Source: an uncultured Pirellula sp. (GTDB taxonomy: Bacteria > Planctomycetota > Planctomycetia > Pirellulales > Pirellulaceae). Taken from it: DNA of 58,604 nucleotides. Location: positions 1 to 58,604 of the forward strand of contig CAITIE010000003.1 of the NCBI GenBank assembly GCA_903892355.1, read 5' to 3'. Made by a program: the position numbers and the translations under genes. The notes beneath the pieces were generated by a model that did no database searches, was not told the origin of the DNA, and worked only from the letters and a program-made list of their open reading frames with translations. Positions within the stretch are counted from its first letter, which is position 1; each line of letters begins with the position of its first letter. Shown piece after piece: positions 27,101 through 37,082 of the stretch.

Positions 27101-27905
27101 AGAATCGCTCGATATCCGAGATCGTCAACTCAACAGCATGAAGCGAGGGGATGAGCTCCGAAGTGGTGTGCTGCAAATGGTCAAGGTTTACATCGCGACG
27201 AAACGGGTTATCAGCGTCGGCGACAAGATGGCAGGTCGGCACGGCAACAAGGGGGTTATCTCCAAGATCCTGCCGGTCGAAGACATGCCGTTCTTGCCCG
27301 ATGGAACACCCATCCAAATCATGCTCAATCCGCTGGGGGTTCCTAGCCGGATGAACGTCGGTCAGATTCTCGAAACGCACTTGGGATGGGCAGGAGCCGC
27401 CTCTGGCTTCCAAGCCATCACGCCTGTGTTCGATGGTGCTACCGAAACGGACATCAACGATGCTCTCGAAGCAGCAGGATTGCCGCGGCACGGTAAGATC
27501 CGACTGTACGACGGCCGAACTGGTGAGCGGATGGAACAGGAAACCACCGTCGGTTACATCTATATGCTCAAACTGCACCACCTCGTCGACGACAAAGTCC
27601 ACGCACGAAGCACTGGTCCGTACTCCCTCATCACCCAGCAACCACTCGGCGGCAAAGCACGCTTCGGGGGACAGCGCTTCGGGGAAATGGAAGTGTGGGC
27701 GCTCGAAGCGTACGGGGCGGCATACATCCTTCAAGAACTGCTCACGGTGAAGAGCGATGATGTCGAAGGCCGAACGAAGATTTACGAATCGATGGTCAAG
27801 GGAGAAAACACCCTCGAAGCTGGCACGCCCGCGAGCTTTGACGTGTTGACAAACGAGATCCGAGGACTCGCTCTCAACATGCGATTGGAAAAACGACGCT
27901 TGTAA
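24186..27905 (+). CDS. rpoB: DNA-directed RNA polymerase subunit beta
   Basis: The 1239-residue beta subunit of RNA polymerase. Landmarks in order: [13 protein letters not shown] near the start, [24 protein letters not shown], the rifampicin-pocket region (about 454-500) [19 protein letters not shown] followed by LSALGPGGL, then [33 protein letters not shown] and the C-terminal [20 protein letters not shown]. The Rif positions equivalent to E. coli D516, H526 and S531 are unchanged (D, H, S). ATG 24186 (MATSSKRRL) has no strong Shine-Dalgarno. It is followed by rpoC after 169 bp. Confidence 0.99.
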   Translation: MATSSKRRLQTSQTRVFGSGRSQFPIPNLTALQTASYEAFLQEDIPSDKRKNQGLEAVFREIFPISSYDSTVSLEYLRFELGKPRYTPEECRQLRLTYGKPLKVWLRLNREQPLEEEVYLGDIPVMLGGGEFIINGAERVVVSQLHRSPGVDFVEESEGTSDRKLPSCRVIPERGSWIEINVTKKDSLSVRIDQSGKFSVITLLRAMSPKLSTDTDLLSAFYEIKTEKITDGRSIIKVENKIACDDVVFPPEHERAGEIVIEAGQKISKAVAETICTCGVKSVEVMEAPKFPYILNSMAEDNTSSHEEALLRIYQRLRPGNPPALEKARLLFHEKFFDINRYRLGRVGRFRVNRKLGLNVPEDEMALRPEDLMASIRYLINLFDTETDARFDDIDHLGNRRLRTIDELACEELRKGFLKLRRTVQERMSLKEVEDMTPRSLVNPKSISAAIEYFFGRGELSQVVDQTNPLSQLTHERRLSALGPGGLNRKRAGFEVRDVHISHYGRICPIETPEGTNIGLISSLSIYAGVDEYGFLVTPYRKVLGGKVSDEVLWLRADEESDAYIAPADLAVKDSALVPGPGLIARHRSDFEIVAPEVVQYMDISPCQMIGVSAGLIPFLEHDDANRALMGSNMQRQAVPLLVAEPPIVGTGLEKEVAANSSMVVRARRAGKVTFVDATRIEIGNDIYHLKKYQGLNERTCLNQRPIINIGDKVEKGQIIADGASTHLGELALGRNVLVGFMSFDGFNYEDAIIISEELVKQDVYTSIHIEEFDVEIRETKLGREEFTRDIPNVSEKALRNLDESGIVNVGTYVRPGDILVGKVSPKSKTELTPEEKLLHAIFGRAGEDVKNDSLEVSSGVEGIVIDTQKFSRRMSLSEEERKNFERDLKQVETEGNKEISNAFAAFAEELEKAIGGKLTDEDGTPLTGGQDPKYIAEKAQTFNLSRLLNRLDSGLHAEVKKVYKNLWPSVEESLDIRDRQLNSMKRGDELRSGVLQMVKVYIATKRVISVGDKMAGRHGNKGVISKILPVEDMPFLPDGTPIQIMLNPLGVPSRMNVGQILETHLGWAGAASGFQAITPVFDGATETDINDALEAAGLPRHGKIRLYDGRTGERMEQETTVGYIYMLKLHHLVDDKVHARSTGPYSLITQQPLGGKARFGGQRFGEMEVWALEAYGAAYILQELLTVKSDDVEGRTKIYESMVKGENTLEAGTPASFDVLTNEIRGLALNMRLEKRRL

Positions 27906-27933
27906 GCCGCCCTCTCGGCATCGAACCAAGAGA

Positions 27934-27962
27934 GCTGCGAGCCAGCAATGCTGACTCGCAGC
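27934..27962 (+). other. Hairpin in the rpoB-rpoC gap
   Basis: GCTGCGAG (27934-27941) pairs perfectly with CTCGCAGC (27955-27962), and the loop contains a further CAGC/GCTG pairing. No T-tract follows, so it is not a classical terminator; an RNA-processing, mRNA-stability or attenuation role is possible. Confidence 0.5.
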
Positions 27963-28059
27963 AACCACTCCGTGTTAGCCATCCGATTTTTCAAAGCATT
28001 CGCGGTCTCCAGACTCCGAACGCAATCCGAAACAAGACAATTTCACTCATAGTGTTCCC

Positions 28060-28064
28060 AGGAG
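28060..28064 (+). promoter_or_regulatory. Ribosome-binding site of rpoC
   Basis: AGGAG with a 10-nt spacer to ATG 28075; it confirms the rpoC start. Confidence 0.65.
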
Positions 28065-28074
28065 CAACTCGTAC

Positions 28075-31000
28075 ATGGCCACAGCTACCGAAGCCACCTA
28101 CGATCGCGTAAACGATTACACCTCCGTCAAGATTTCTCTCACTCGCCCACAGGACATCCGTTCGTGGTCCTTTGGCGAGGTCAAGAAACCGGAAACCATC
28201 AACTATCGTACGTATCGTCCCGAAAAGGATGGACTTTTCTGCGAACGGATTTTTGGCCCTGAAAAGGACTGGGAGTGCGCTTGCGGCAAGTACCGCGGGA
28301 TGAAGTATAAGGGGATGATTTGCGATCGTTGCGGTGTGAAGGTGACTCACTCGCGCGTTCGCCGCAAGCGGATGGGGCACATCGAACTGGCCGCTCCCGT
28401 CGCCCACATTTGGTTCTTCAAAGCCATGCCGAGCCGACTCGGTAACTTGCTCGAAATGAAGACCACCAGTCTTGAGAAAGTGATCTACTTCCAAGACTAC
28501 GTGGTAGTAAATCCTGGTACGACCGACCTCGAAGCACAGCAACTTCTCACCGAAGACGAGTACCGAGCTGCACGCGCCAAGTACGGTGATGCCTTCGAAG
28601 CGGACATGGGTGCCGAAGCGGTCCGAAAGCTGCTCCAAGCCCTCGATTTGGTGAAACTATCCGAGGAACTTCGCACCGAACTGCACGAGACCAGTAGCAA
28701 GCAACGGAAGAAGGAACTGATCAACCGATTGAAATTGGTCGAGTCGATCCGCGATAGCGAAAATCGTCCTGAATGGATGATCCTCGACGTGATCCCCGTG
28801 ATCCCACCCGATCTTCGTCCTCTGGTTCTGTTGGATAGCGGCAACTTCGCGACCTCCGATTTGAACGATCTCTACCGACGAATCATCAACCGAAACAATC
28901 GACTCCGAAAGCTAGTCGATTTGAACGCACCGGAAGTCATCATCCGCAACGAAAAACGGATGCTGCAGCAGTCAGTCGATGCGCTGTTCGATAACGGTCG
29001 TTGCAAAAGGCCTGTGCTCGGAAGCAGCAACCGGCCTCTCAAATCCCTCACGGATATGATCAAAGGGAAACAAGGTCGTTTCCGTGAAAACCTGCTCGGA
29101 AAACGAGTCGACTACTCAGCGCGGTCCGTCATCGTGGTCGGGCCCCGACTGAAACTCCACCAATGCGGTCTCCCCAAGAAAATTGCCTTGGAACTGTACC
29201 AGCCGTTCATCATTCGCAAGCTGAAGGAACTCGGCCACGCCGACACCATCAAGTCTGCAAAGAAGATGCTCGAACGAAAGGACGAAGAGGTTTGGGATAT
29301 TCTCGAACAAGCGATCCGCAATCACCCCGTCCTACTCAACCGTGCTCCAACGCTCCACCGGATGGGTATCCAAGCCTTCGAACCGACCTTGGTCGAAGGA
29401 AACGCGATCCACTTGCACCCGCTCGTCTGCAAAGGTTTCAACGCAGACTTTGACGGTGACCAGATGGCAGTCCACTTACCTCTGTCGATCGAAGCCCAAG
29501 TTGAAGCGCATACGCTCATGATGAGCACGCACAACATCTTCGCTCCGAGCAACGGCAAGCCCATTATGAGTCCGTCGCAAGACACGGTCATGGGTTGCAA
29601 CTACATCTCGATCATGCTGGCGGACCAACCTGGTGAAGGCATGATCTTCTCCTCGCCTATGGAAGCCGACTATGCCTACAGCTCGGGCAAGATCGCGTTG
29701 CACGCAAAGATCAAAGTCCGCCTGCCCAAAAACAGGAAGCTCAAGAGCGATGAGGCTGATGCCAAACTCGGTCGCGTGGTCGAAACAACCTACGGACGAA
29801 TCCTGTTCAATTCGATCCTTCCCGATGGGATGGACTTCTACAACCAATCGCTCAAGTCGAGCGATTTGGCAATGGTTATCAGCGACTGCTATCAGTTGCT
29901 CGGTCGACGCGCAACCATCAAACTGCTCGACGACATGAACCAACTCGGTTTCCGTGAATCCACCCACAGCGGGCTCTCCTTCGGTGCCGACGACCTGGTA
30001 ACACCCGATTCGAAGTCCAAGCACATCGCTGAAGCGGACAAGAAGGTGATGACGTTCCAGAAGAACTACCTCAAGGGGGTTATGACCGCTCTGGAACGCT
30101 ACAACCAAGTCCTCGATGCTTGGACCGCCGCTCGTGAATTGATCACCAAGGATATGCTCGCGGCCATGGAAACCGACCAGCACCGGGGTACTTGGTACGT
30201 AAACCCGGTCTTCTTGATGGCGTCTTCCGGTGCACGGGGGGGGATCGAACAAATTCGACAACTCGCGGGCATGCGGGGGTTGATGGCAAAACCCACAGGC
30301 GAAATCATCGAAACTCCGATCAAGTCGAACTTCCGCGAAGGTCTCTCGGTTCTCGAGTACTTCAGCTCGACTCACGGTGCTCGTAAAGGTCTAGCCGACA
30401 CGGCACTCAAGACAGCCGACTCGGGTTACTTGACCCGAAAACTCGCCGACGTCGCTCAAAACGTGGTTATCACCATGAACGACTGCGGAACCAAACAAGG
30501 CATCACCAAGGGTGTTATCTACCGAGGCGAAAAGGTCGAAGTCCGATTGACCGAATCGATCACGGGACGAGTCAGTCGACAAAACATCGTCAACTTGATC
30601 ACTTCAGAGACAATCGTCGAAGAAAACCAAATGATCACCCGAACCATCGCACGCAAGATCGAAGAAATGGGATTGGAGAAGATCCAAGTCCGTTCGCCGA
30701 TGACCTGCGATGCTCCGCTCGGTGTTTGCCGTACGTGCTACGGGATGGACATGAGCACCGGCTCCCTTGTCGAAGAAGGAATGGCCGTCGGTATCATCGC
30801 TGCTCAAAGTATCGGTGAACCTGGAACTCAGCTCACCATGCGTACCTTCCACATCGGTGGTGCAGCCGGTACGACCGTCGAAGAAAGCGACATCAAGTCC
30901 AAGAAGAGCGGTTTGGTCAAGTTCATCCGAATGCGGTTCGTTCGCAACGACGACGGACACGACGTGGTTCTGACCCGTAATTGCGAAATTGCAGTCGTCG

Positions 31001-32388
31001 ATAATCGCGGCCGTGAACTCGAACGCTACGAAGTTCCAGCCGGTGCGCGGTTGCTCGTCGCAGAAGACCAAGAAATCCCCAAGGGCCAAGTCCTTTGCGA
31101 ATGGAACCCTCACAAAGTTCCGATTCTCTCCACCGTCGGCGGTAAGGTCGCCTTCGTCGACATCGTCGACGGCGAAACGCTCAAGGTCGAAAAGGATCCG
31201 AGTGGAAACCTGCGTCGTCGTATCCAAGACTCGCGCGGAAAGTACCATCCGCAGATCGTGATCGAAGACGCGGAAGGCAAGGCTGTTGACGTTCACTATC
31301 TGCCCGACAAGGCCGTTATCAACGTCCAAGAAGGCAAGAAAGTCAATGCGGGTACCGAACTGGCTGAAATGCCTCGCGAAGCAACCGGTGTTAAAGACAT
31401 CACCGGGGGTCTGCCTCGCGTCACCGAAATCTTCGAAGCTCGCAAGCCAAAGGATCCGGCGGTCGTCGCTGAACTCGACGGTACCGTAGAAATCTCGAAG
31501 GACCGCAAGCGTGGAAAACGCTCCATCATCGTTCGCAGCGAAAGCGGTGAAGAGGTAGAGCATTTGGTTCCACCAGGAAAACGCTTCTTGGTTCACACCG
31601 CCGATATCGTCAAGGCTGGACAAGCACTCGTCGAAGGCCCATTGGTTCCGCACGACATCTTGCGTGTCAGCGGAGAAGAAGCCGTCCAACAGTACTTGCT
31701 CCATGAGATCCAACAAGTCTACCGCTCTCAACGGGTGGAAATCAACGACAAGCACGTTGAAATCATCATTGCACGCATGCTGCGAAAGGTGAAAATCACC
31801 AACGCGGGAGATACCAATCTCCTGTCCGGTTTGGTCATGGACCGATTCGAGTTCAAGAAGCATAACGATCACGCCGCCAAGTGCATGAAAATCACCGATC
31901 CAGGCGATACGGAATTTGCTATCGGTGCGATCGTTCCAAAAGACTCATTCGACGCGTCCAACGCTCAGTCGGAAGGACTTGGTGGCAAGGCTGCCAAGGG
32001 CAAGAAGCCTAAACCTGCTCACGCCGAAGTCCAACTTCTTGGTATCACCAAAGCTGCTGTCCAAAGCAATAGCTTCATCTCGGCTGCTAGCTTCCAGGAA
32101 ACCACCAAGGTTCTCACCGAAGCTGCACTCGCAGGTAAAGTGGACCGACTCGTGGGTCTCAAGGAAAACGTGATCCTCGGACACCTGATCCCGGCTGGTA
32201 CCGGATTCCGAGTCTTCCAAGACTCCGAAGTCAGCTACCGCAAAGAAGCCCTCGAGGACCTCGTCAATCGTGGTACAGCTGCAGCCGAACAAAGCTTCCC
32301 GCTGCTCAACGAAGCACCGAAGCCACAAGCTCCAGAAGAATCCCCTGAGATTGCTCCTCCATCCGATTCACCGGTGGCAGAGGAATAG
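28075..32388 (+). CDS. rpoC: DNA-directed RNA polymerase subunit beta'
   Basis: The 1437-residue beta' subunit. The N-terminal zinc site is [32 protein letters not shown] (from residue 456) holds the three catalytic aspartates for Mg2+. The bridge-helix/trigger-loop regions ([39 protein letters not shown]) and the second zinc cluster ([17 protein letters not shown]) are intact. The C-terminus ends in a short proline/glutamate-rich tail. The gene is cotranscribed with or follows rpoB and is closed by a strong intrinsic terminator. Confidence 0.99.
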   Translation: MATATEATYDRVNDYTSVKISLTRPQDIRSWSFGEVKKPETINYRTYRPEKDGLFCERIFGPEKDWECACGKYRGMKYKGMICDRCGVKVTHSRVRRKRMGHIELAAPVAHIWFFKAMPSRLGNLLEMKTTSLEKVIYFQDYVVVNPGTTDLEAQQLLTEDEYRAARAKYGDAFEADMGAEAVRKLLQALDLVKLSEELRTELHETSSKQRKKELINRLKLVESIRDSENRPEWMILDVIPVIPPDLRPLVLLDSGNFATSDLNDLYRRIINRNNRLRKLVDLNAPEVIIRNEKRMLQQSVDALFDNGRCKRPVLGSSNRPLKSLTDMIKGKQGRFRENLLGKRVDYSARSVIVVGPRLKLHQCGLPKKIALELYQPFIIRKLKELGHADTIKSAKKMLERKDEEVWDILEQAIRNHPVLLNRAPTLHRMGIQAFEPTLVEGNAIHLHPLVCKGFNADFDGDQMAVHLPLSIEAQVEAHTLMMSTHNIFAPSNGKPIMSPSQDTVMGCNYISIMLADQPGEGMIFSSPMEADYAYSSGKIALHAKIKVRLPKNRKLKSDEADAKLGRVVETTYGRILFNSILPDGMDFYNQSLKSSDLAMVISDCYQLLGRRATIKLLDDMNQLGFRESTHSGLSFGADDLVTPDSKSKHIAEADKKVMTFQKNYLKGVMTALERYNQVLDAWTAARELITKDMLAAMETDQHRGTWYVNPVFLMASSGARGGIEQIRQLAGMRGLMAKPTGEIIETPIKSNFREGLSVLEYFSSTHGARKGLADTALKTADSGYLTRKLADVAQNVVITMNDCGTKQGITKGVIYRGEKVEVRLTESITGRVSRQNIVNLITSETIVEENQMITRTIARKIEEMGLEKIQVRSPMTCDAPLGVCRTCYGMDMSTGSLVEEGMAVGIIAAQSIGEPGTQLTMRTFHIGGAAGTTVEESDIKSKKSGLVKFIRMRFVRNDDGHDVVLTRNCEIAVVDNRGRELERYEVPAGARLLVAEDQEIPKGQVLCEWNPHKVPILSTVGGKVAFVDIVDGETLKVEKDPSGNLRRRIQDSRGKYHPQIVIEDAEGKAVDVHYLPDKAVINVQEGKKVNAGTELAEMPREATGVKDITGGLPRVTEIFEARKPKDPAVVAELDGTVEISKDRKRGKRSIIVRSESGEEVEHLVPPGKRFLVHTADIVKAGQALVEGPLVPHDILRVSGEEAVQQYLLHEIQQVYRSQRVEINDKHVEIIIARMLRKVKITNAGDTNLLSGLVMDRFEFKKHNDHAAKCMKITDPGDTEFAIGAIVPKDSFDASNAQSEGLGGKAAKGKKPKPAHAEVQLLGITKAAVQSNSFISAASFQETTKVLTEAALAGKVDRLVGLKENVILGHLIPAGTGFRVFQDSEVSYRKEALEDLVNRGTAAAEQSFPLLNEAPKPQAPEESPEIAPPSDSPVAEE

Positions 32389-32431
32389 TCCCAGAAACAG
32401 TCCAGATTGATTTTTGAAATCGATCCATCGG

Positions 32432-32463
32432 GCGGGGCGAGTTGAATACTCGCCCCGCTTTTT
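32432..32463 (+). terminator. Rho-independent terminator of rpoC
   Basis: An 11-bp perfect stem (GCGGGGCGAGT / ACTCGCCCCGC) with loop TGAAT is followed directly by TTTTT. It lies 43 bp after the rpoC stop and ends the rpoBC transcription unit. Confidence 0.92.
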
Positions 32464-32500
32464 CGTTCCTCTTCTCCCCAAACGGCAACACATCGATGTC

Positions 32501-33733
32501 ATGTTTACCCTCGAGGACTATCGCTGGCTCACATCCCCGTCCGGGCGACGTGCCTGGGAGCAATTGCAGCTAGAAAAAGCACCCGCTTCACTGGGCTCCA
32601 TCAAGAGACTCACCGCGGGTGATGAATCCCACGCCCGGCTCCTATTGGAGCAAATGCGTATCGCTGACGGAAACGCCCGAAGAAAATTTACGGAACCCCA
32701 TCGTTGGTTTTGGACACAGCAACTATTCGAGCAATCCTCCGACGAGCAAGTCGCCCATGACACAGCGTTGGACTTCCCACCACAACAAGAAGTCGTCGAC
32801 GGTTGCTGTGGTGCCGGGGCCGACTCCGTGGCGCTGTGCACCAAGTCGCGCCCCACACTCTCCATCGATGTGGCCCCGGTCGCGTGCATGTTAACCCATG
32901 CAAATCTTGAGTCGCATCGTCTCAAACCTGAAGTTCTCTGCGGGCCTATCGAGTCGACATCCCTGCCGGAACGATTCCATCTCCATGTGGATCCCGATCG
33001 CAGAGCCACCGGAAATCGAACTATTCAACCCGAACACATGGCGCCAGCATGGTCATCGCTTTCTCCGATTATCGCGAACAGTGCCAGCTGCTCATTAAAA
33101 CTCGCGCCCGGACTTAAATTCCCACACCATCTGGACTGGGGGCCATCAGGTCCACCAAGTGCACGACGATGGATCTCCCGCCAAGGCACTGTCCGACAGC
33201 AGCGATGGTACTGGCGCGTTGAACGCTGGCCCGAAAATGCGATTATCACCAGTTGCTTGACTCGGCAAGGGAATTGGCACCATGAGGTTTTTGCAGCCGA
33301 CAACATCGCATCCCATGCCGGATCGATAGATCCAGATTCAAATTTAAAGAATATTTTTATCGCAGACCAAGACCCCGTACTTCGGGCCGCGAATGTTGTA
33401 TCCCAATTCGCTCTGCGAATCGATGCGTCGCTGCTCGGAGGAGAGTCTGGGTATTACCTTACCGACCAACCTCAGTTCCACCCGATGCTCACCTGGTTTA
33501 AGATCGACGATGTCTTGCCCTTCGACCGAAAAAAACTGCGAGCGTATGCACGAGCGCGAAAAGCGAAAAACTGGGAGCTGAAAAGCCGAGGCGTTGTGGT
33601 CGACCTCGACAAGACCGCTAAGGAACTCGAAACGAACCATGGTTCCGAGGAACGGGTAACGATCCTCTTCACTCGCCACGGAACCAAACATCTTGCGATT
33701 GTTGCGACGAGAATTGATGAACATGCTCACTGA
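32501..33733 (+). CDS. Class I SAM-dependent methyltransferase with THUMP-like C-terminus
   Basis: A 410-residue putative methyltransferase. Motif I is VVDGCCGAGADSVAL; a second conserved block is FHLHVDPDRRA, typical of a family with a C-terminal THUMP-like domain found in many bacteria and not functionally characterised. The C-terminal region (QFHPMLTWFKIDDVLPFDRKKL...ARKAKNWELKSRGV) fits that THUMP-like part, hinting at an RNA substrate (inference). ATG 32501 is chosen because the frame upstream crosses the rpoC terminator. The last 17 bp overlap bioD, suggesting translational coupling. Confidence 0.82.
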   Translation: MFTLEDYRWLTSPSGRRAWEQLQLEKAPASLGSIKRLTAGDESHARLLLEQMRIADGNARRKFTEPHRWFWTQQLFEQSSDEQVAHDTALDFPPQQEVVDGCCGAGADSVALCTKSRPTLSIDVAPVACMLTHANLESHRLKPEVLCGPIESTSLPERFHLHVDPDRRATGNRTIQPEHMAPAWSSLSPIIANSASCSLKLAPGLKFPHHLDWGPSGPPSARRWISRQGTVRQQRWYWRVERWPENAIITSCLTRQGNWHHEVFAADNIASHAGSIDPDSNLKNIFIADQDPVLRAANVVSQFALRIDASLLGGESGYYLTDQPQFHPMLTWFKIDDVLPFDRKKLRAYARARKAKNWELKSRGVVVDLDKTAKELETNHGSEERVTILFTRHGTKHLAIVATRIDEHAH

Positions 33734-34376
33734 TCTGGATAAACCGCCGCGAGGTGTCTTCGTCACCGGAACCGATACCGAAGTAGGAAAAACGTTTTTC
33801 TCTTCCAAGCGATTGCGGGAACTCCGTGCTCAAGGCGTTCACGTGGGCGCTTACAAGCCAGCTGCCAGCGGTGCTCCATCAGTACAAGAAAGCGATGGGT
33901 ACCAATTGTGGTCCGCGATCGGAAAAGTTCAAAGCATCGACTGGGTGAACCCTCAATCGTTCGCTGAGCCGTTAGCTCCACCAATCGCTGCTGAATGGGA
34001 AGGGAAAACCGTCGACGACCAGCTACTCGTCGACGGAGTTCGGCGATGGCGCGGGCATTGCGATTTTCTACTAGTCGAGGGAGCAGGCGGACTGCTCTCG
34101 CCGATCTCTTGGCAACAAACCAATGCAGATGTTGCACGCCAGATCGGTTACCCACTATGGATCATAGCCCCCAATCGGCTTGGAGTGGTTCATCAGATCT
34201 TGGCGACCGTTTCTGTCGCGATTGGGCATGGGCTGGTCGTCGAAGAGGTTGTGCTCAACGATGTTCTTCCGACCTCCAACGACCGAGCCGCTCAGAACAA
34301 CGAGCGTTTACTCATGCCTTTCTTGAAGAGACTTACCCCAGAGACAAAGTTTCTACGGAATCCATACCAAGGCTAG
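33717..34376 (+). CDS. bioD: Dethiobiotin synthetase
   Basis: ATP-dependent carboxylation of 7,8-diaminopelargonate to dethiobiotin. At 219 residues it is of normal length. P-loop GTDTEVGKT, the substrate lysine in AYKPAASG, the VEGAGGLLSPIS motif and NRLGVVHQILATV are all family marks. ATG 33717 or ATG 33723 overlap the methyltransferase end. Other biotin genes (bioA, bioB, bioF) are not in the window, so the pathway is dispersed. Confidence 0.94.
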   Translation: MNMLTDLDKPPRGVFVTGTDTEVGKTFFSSKRLRELRAQGVHVGAYKPAASGAPSVQESDGYQLWSAIGKVQSIDWVNPQSFAEPLAPPIAAEWEGKTVDDQLLVDGVRRWRGHCDFLLVEGAGGLLSPISWQQTNADVARQIGYPLWIIAPNRLGVVHQILATVSVAIGHGLVVEEVVLNDVLPTSNDRAAQNNERLLMPFLKRLTPETKFLRNPYQG

Positions 34377-34476
34377 CGAACAATGCTTCGCGTCGGCATA
34401 CCCGACATTTTTTTCAAACAGTATTTCCCGGTCGGCCACCAAAACTCTCCAGTCGATTCGTGAAAAATACCATCCA

Positions 34477-36168
34477 TCAATCCGTTGGGATCAATGCTTC
34501 GGGGTTCACCAAATGGAAGAAGTGGCCGTGATCGGACGTTACAATCACGAGCGACTCGTCCCAAGCCTTCTTTCGTTCGATCCAGTTAAAGACAGTCTCA
34601 ACGGCTTCCTCGCCGCTAAACACAGCGCCGATCGAACTGTCGATGTTGTTTCCATGATTCGCCCAATCGACATCACCCGATTCCACCATCAACCAAAATC
34701 CTTGATCTCGCTTCTCGAGAACTTCGATCGCAGAGGAAGTTAACTGCGCGAGGGTCGGATTCTCTCGAATATCGGATTCCTTGTAGACCTCTGGCCCTTT
34801 GACGGTCGCTACAGGGCGATAATCCCCGTTGGCAGTTCGGAATGGCAAATGCCCATTAACAGTGCCAAAAAATCCCAGAAGACGATGCCCGCCAGCGACC
34901 GCTTCATTGGTTGCAGCGTTGAGAACGTCCGGTCCAAGTTTTCCTGGAGTTCGCTCGGCAACGATATACTTAGCACCAGGCATTCCCTTCTTCACATCCA
35001 CCGCATCGCGATCGACATCCGCAAGGTAACGGTTTCCGGGCACAAAATTCTCACCCTGACCGGTTCCCTTGTCCGTCATCTCCCCCCATCCTGCCCCAAG
35101 CAAAACATCCAATCCCGGATAAGGATTGCTGCGATGGGAGACCGAGGGCAGACCGAGCATGTCTCGCGAGATATCTTGGTAGTCATCTCGGCTAACGTTG
35201 ACTGCGTATGAAGCAGCAGGGGTCGCATGACAAATCGGGACGCTGGACACAGCCCCTATTGCGAATCCTTTTTCTCGCTGAGCCCAATGTGCAATCGTCT
35301 CCGCGTGCCGCTGGTCCGGAAACACATTGAGAGCACCATTGAGAATTTTCACACCCGAGGTCATCGAACTCGCTGAGGATGAAGAATCGGTGTACGCGTG
35401 TGGCGATTGCTTATTGCGTCCGATGGGATATTCGACGTCTGCTTCTTTCTCCCATGGAGCACTACCAGCAAACCGCCAATCGTAGCCGCCCAATTTCGTG
35501 GCTGGCTTCTTGTCGATCTGAGCATCCACATCTGTTTCCACCTCATCGCCCAACGGCGATGACACGAAATAACCAAAGTCGGTTGGGCAGCGATTGTAAT
35601 CTTGAAAGAGAAGCCCTGTACCTCGCCCTGACTCGTAGGGAATCTTTCGCGTTTTGTAGATGGCCGCGGCCCAGGTGGTCTGCCAATCCATACCATCAAA
35701 CACAATCAGAAACACATACTTCTTCTTGCCACTTTCGATGGCTTGTTTTTGGATCCGATAAACATCGGTCTGGTCCGCATAGTTCGCCTTGGGGTTCACC
35801 GTATTGATCGGCAGGAAACCGTATGTTTTTTGCAGTCGCTCCGCGTCTCGGTAAATACTGTTTTCGTTGATATAAGGCTGAAGGCTATCGCCGAACAGGT
35901 AGATCGGGATGAGGCGGTTGGAGTGGTTTGTCCAACTGCTATAACTGCTGGGGCGATATCCCCAATATCCCCAATCCGCCGTCAGCGCAGTAATCGCAAC
36001 ATGCTGCAACCGTGCCACAGAGTCGAGGCCCTCGGGAATCACCACCTCCTCAGGCTTGGGCGGTGGTTCCATGGATTTGTCTTGCCCCACCCCAATGCTC
36101 CCCGAATTCCATGCGAGCATGCTGACTAAACTCACCAACCAAGCGTTTCGAAGTTTCTTGTTCATCAA
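34477..36168 (-). CDS. Secreted alkaline phosphatase
   Basis: A 563-residue periplasmic phosphomonoesterase with an N-terminal signal sequence (WLVSLVSMLAWNSGSIGVG). Metal site: D158 in IVFDGMDW; nucleophile region TDSSSSASSMTSG (260-272) matching the TDSAAAATA/TS motif with the serine after TD; MVESGDVDWANHGNN (cf. MVEGGRIDHAAHAN) and VIVTSDHGH near the C-terminus complete the zinc ligands. One substitution in the second metal motif (DWANH for DHAxH) is noted. No Pho-box-like repeat was seen upstream. It converges on bioD. Confidence 0.92.
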   Translation of the reverse strand: MMNKKLRNAWLVSLVSMLAWNSGSIGVGQDKSMEPPPKPEEVVIPEGLDSVARLQHVAITALTADWGYWGYRPSSYSSWTNHSNRLIPIYLFGDSLQPYINENSIYRDAERLQKTYGFLPINTVNPKANYADQTDVYRIQKQAIESGKKKYVFLIVFDGMDWQTTWAAAIYKTRKIPYESGRGTGLLFQDYNRCPTDFGYFVSSPLGDEVETDVDAQIDKKPATKLGGYDWRFAGSAPWEKEADVEYPIGRNKQSPHAYTDSSSSASSMTSGVKILNGALNVFPDQRHAETIAHWAQREKGFAIGAVSSVPICHATPAASYAVNVSRDDYQDISRDMLGLPSVSHRSNPYPGLDVLLGAGWGEMTDKGTGQGENFVPGNRYLADVDRDAVDVKKGMPGAKYIVAERTPGKLGPDVLNAATNEAVAGGHRLLGFFGTVNGHLPFRTANGDYRPVATVKGPEVYKESDIRENPTLAQLTSSAIEVLEKRDQGFWLMVESGDVDWANHGNNIDSSIGAVFSGEEAVETVFNWIERKKAWDESLVIVTSDHGHFFHLVNPEALIPTD

Positions 36169-36392
36169 TGATTTACTTTTTCGGACAAACGGACCTGGTC
36201 CAACAACGCCTCAGGCTGGGGATGCAATTGAAAGGGTATTGCTAAGATGCAATCAACAAGAGTGCTATCCTAGGCGATGGAACGCGTGAGAAAGCAGATC
36301 GAGGCAACACGGAACGAAGAATTAACTCGAATTTCAAATCCCCAGATCCCTCAGAACTACCTCTAGCACAGTCTCTGGCAAATGCGAGTTCG

Positions 36393-36728
36393 CTAGTATT
36401 GTAAAATCCTTGGATCGATTTCGAGACTCCATTGATCGATCCCTCCCGCCATGCTGAGCGCATCTGGAAAACCATTCTGGCGAAACCAATTGGCCACACG
36501 CAGCGATCGGCCACCGTGATGGCAATGGACTACAACATGTTTTCCTTGCCACGAATCGATCAATTCCTGCGAAGGAGGCCACTGGCTCATCGGCACCAAC
36601 GTCGCGCCATGGATACTAGCGGTTTGGTATTCCGCAGGCTCTCGACAATCAATAAGGCAAATAGGCACCCCCGAGTCGTCGAGCCCACGATCCAGCCATC
36701 GTTTTACGGTACTAACATCCACTTCCAT
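36393..36728 (-). CDS. Single-domain rhodanese-like protein
   Basis: A 111-residue rhodanese domain: LIDCREPAEYQTASIHGATLVPMSQ, then the active-site loop VVHCHHGGRS (CHHGGRS with the persulfide-forming cysteine) and the final GGIDQWS. It could act as a sulfurtransferase; the GlpE-like loop is six residues. ATG 36728 opens with MEVDVSTVKRWL. Downstream (36169-36392) is the alkaline phosphatase upstream region; no operon partner is obvious. Confidence 0.9.
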   Translation of the reverse strand: MEVDVSTVKRWLDRGLDDSGVPICLIDCREPAEYQTASIHGATLVPMSQWPPSQELIDSWQGKHVVVHCHHGGRSLRVANWFRQNGFPDALSMAGGIDQWSLEIDPRILQY

Positions 36729-37082
36729 AAAACCATCCACCCTAAAAGAAGACCTAGAAATACAAGGTTGCATCAATTTGAAATACTAACGCTTTCATGC
36801 CACCGGCCGATTCGTCGCTTCTGGTCACGCCACTAGCCTCTTACGGCCTACCGCTGCGGTGGCCGAAGCTTTCTTTCTCAGCCGTGGCTTTTTCTCACTA
36901 GACGTTCCCAAAAGCCTACCTTGGTTTGACCAGCCAAGCAATCGTAACTACCCGCAAGGTGTATCAACGAACTGAGGCTGGGTCAGTTGTCCAACCCAGC
37001 CTCAATCATTCGTTTCGTTTTTTGCGTTGGTGACCCGAACACCTCGCTCTATGCGACAGGATCCCGTTCGCCTGTCAAGGCA
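36729..37082. other. Intergenic region with inverted repeats
   Basis: No gene is seen. GAGGCTGGGT (36974-36983) is inverted as ACCCAGCCTC (36994-37003), a 10-bp perfect stem 80 bp downstream of the minus-strand DUF1559 gene. The T-rich run (CGTTTCGTTTTTT) lies on the plus-strand side. A second hairpin, GGCCTACCG/CGGTGGCC, lies near 36847-36865. The first is a likely transcript end for the DUF1559 gene. Confidence 0.55.

Noticed and set aside
29476-31872. Two long minus-strand frames (299 and 422 codons) inside rpoC
   Set aside because: Antisense to rpoC; long antisense frames are expected in codon-biased genes of this base composition.
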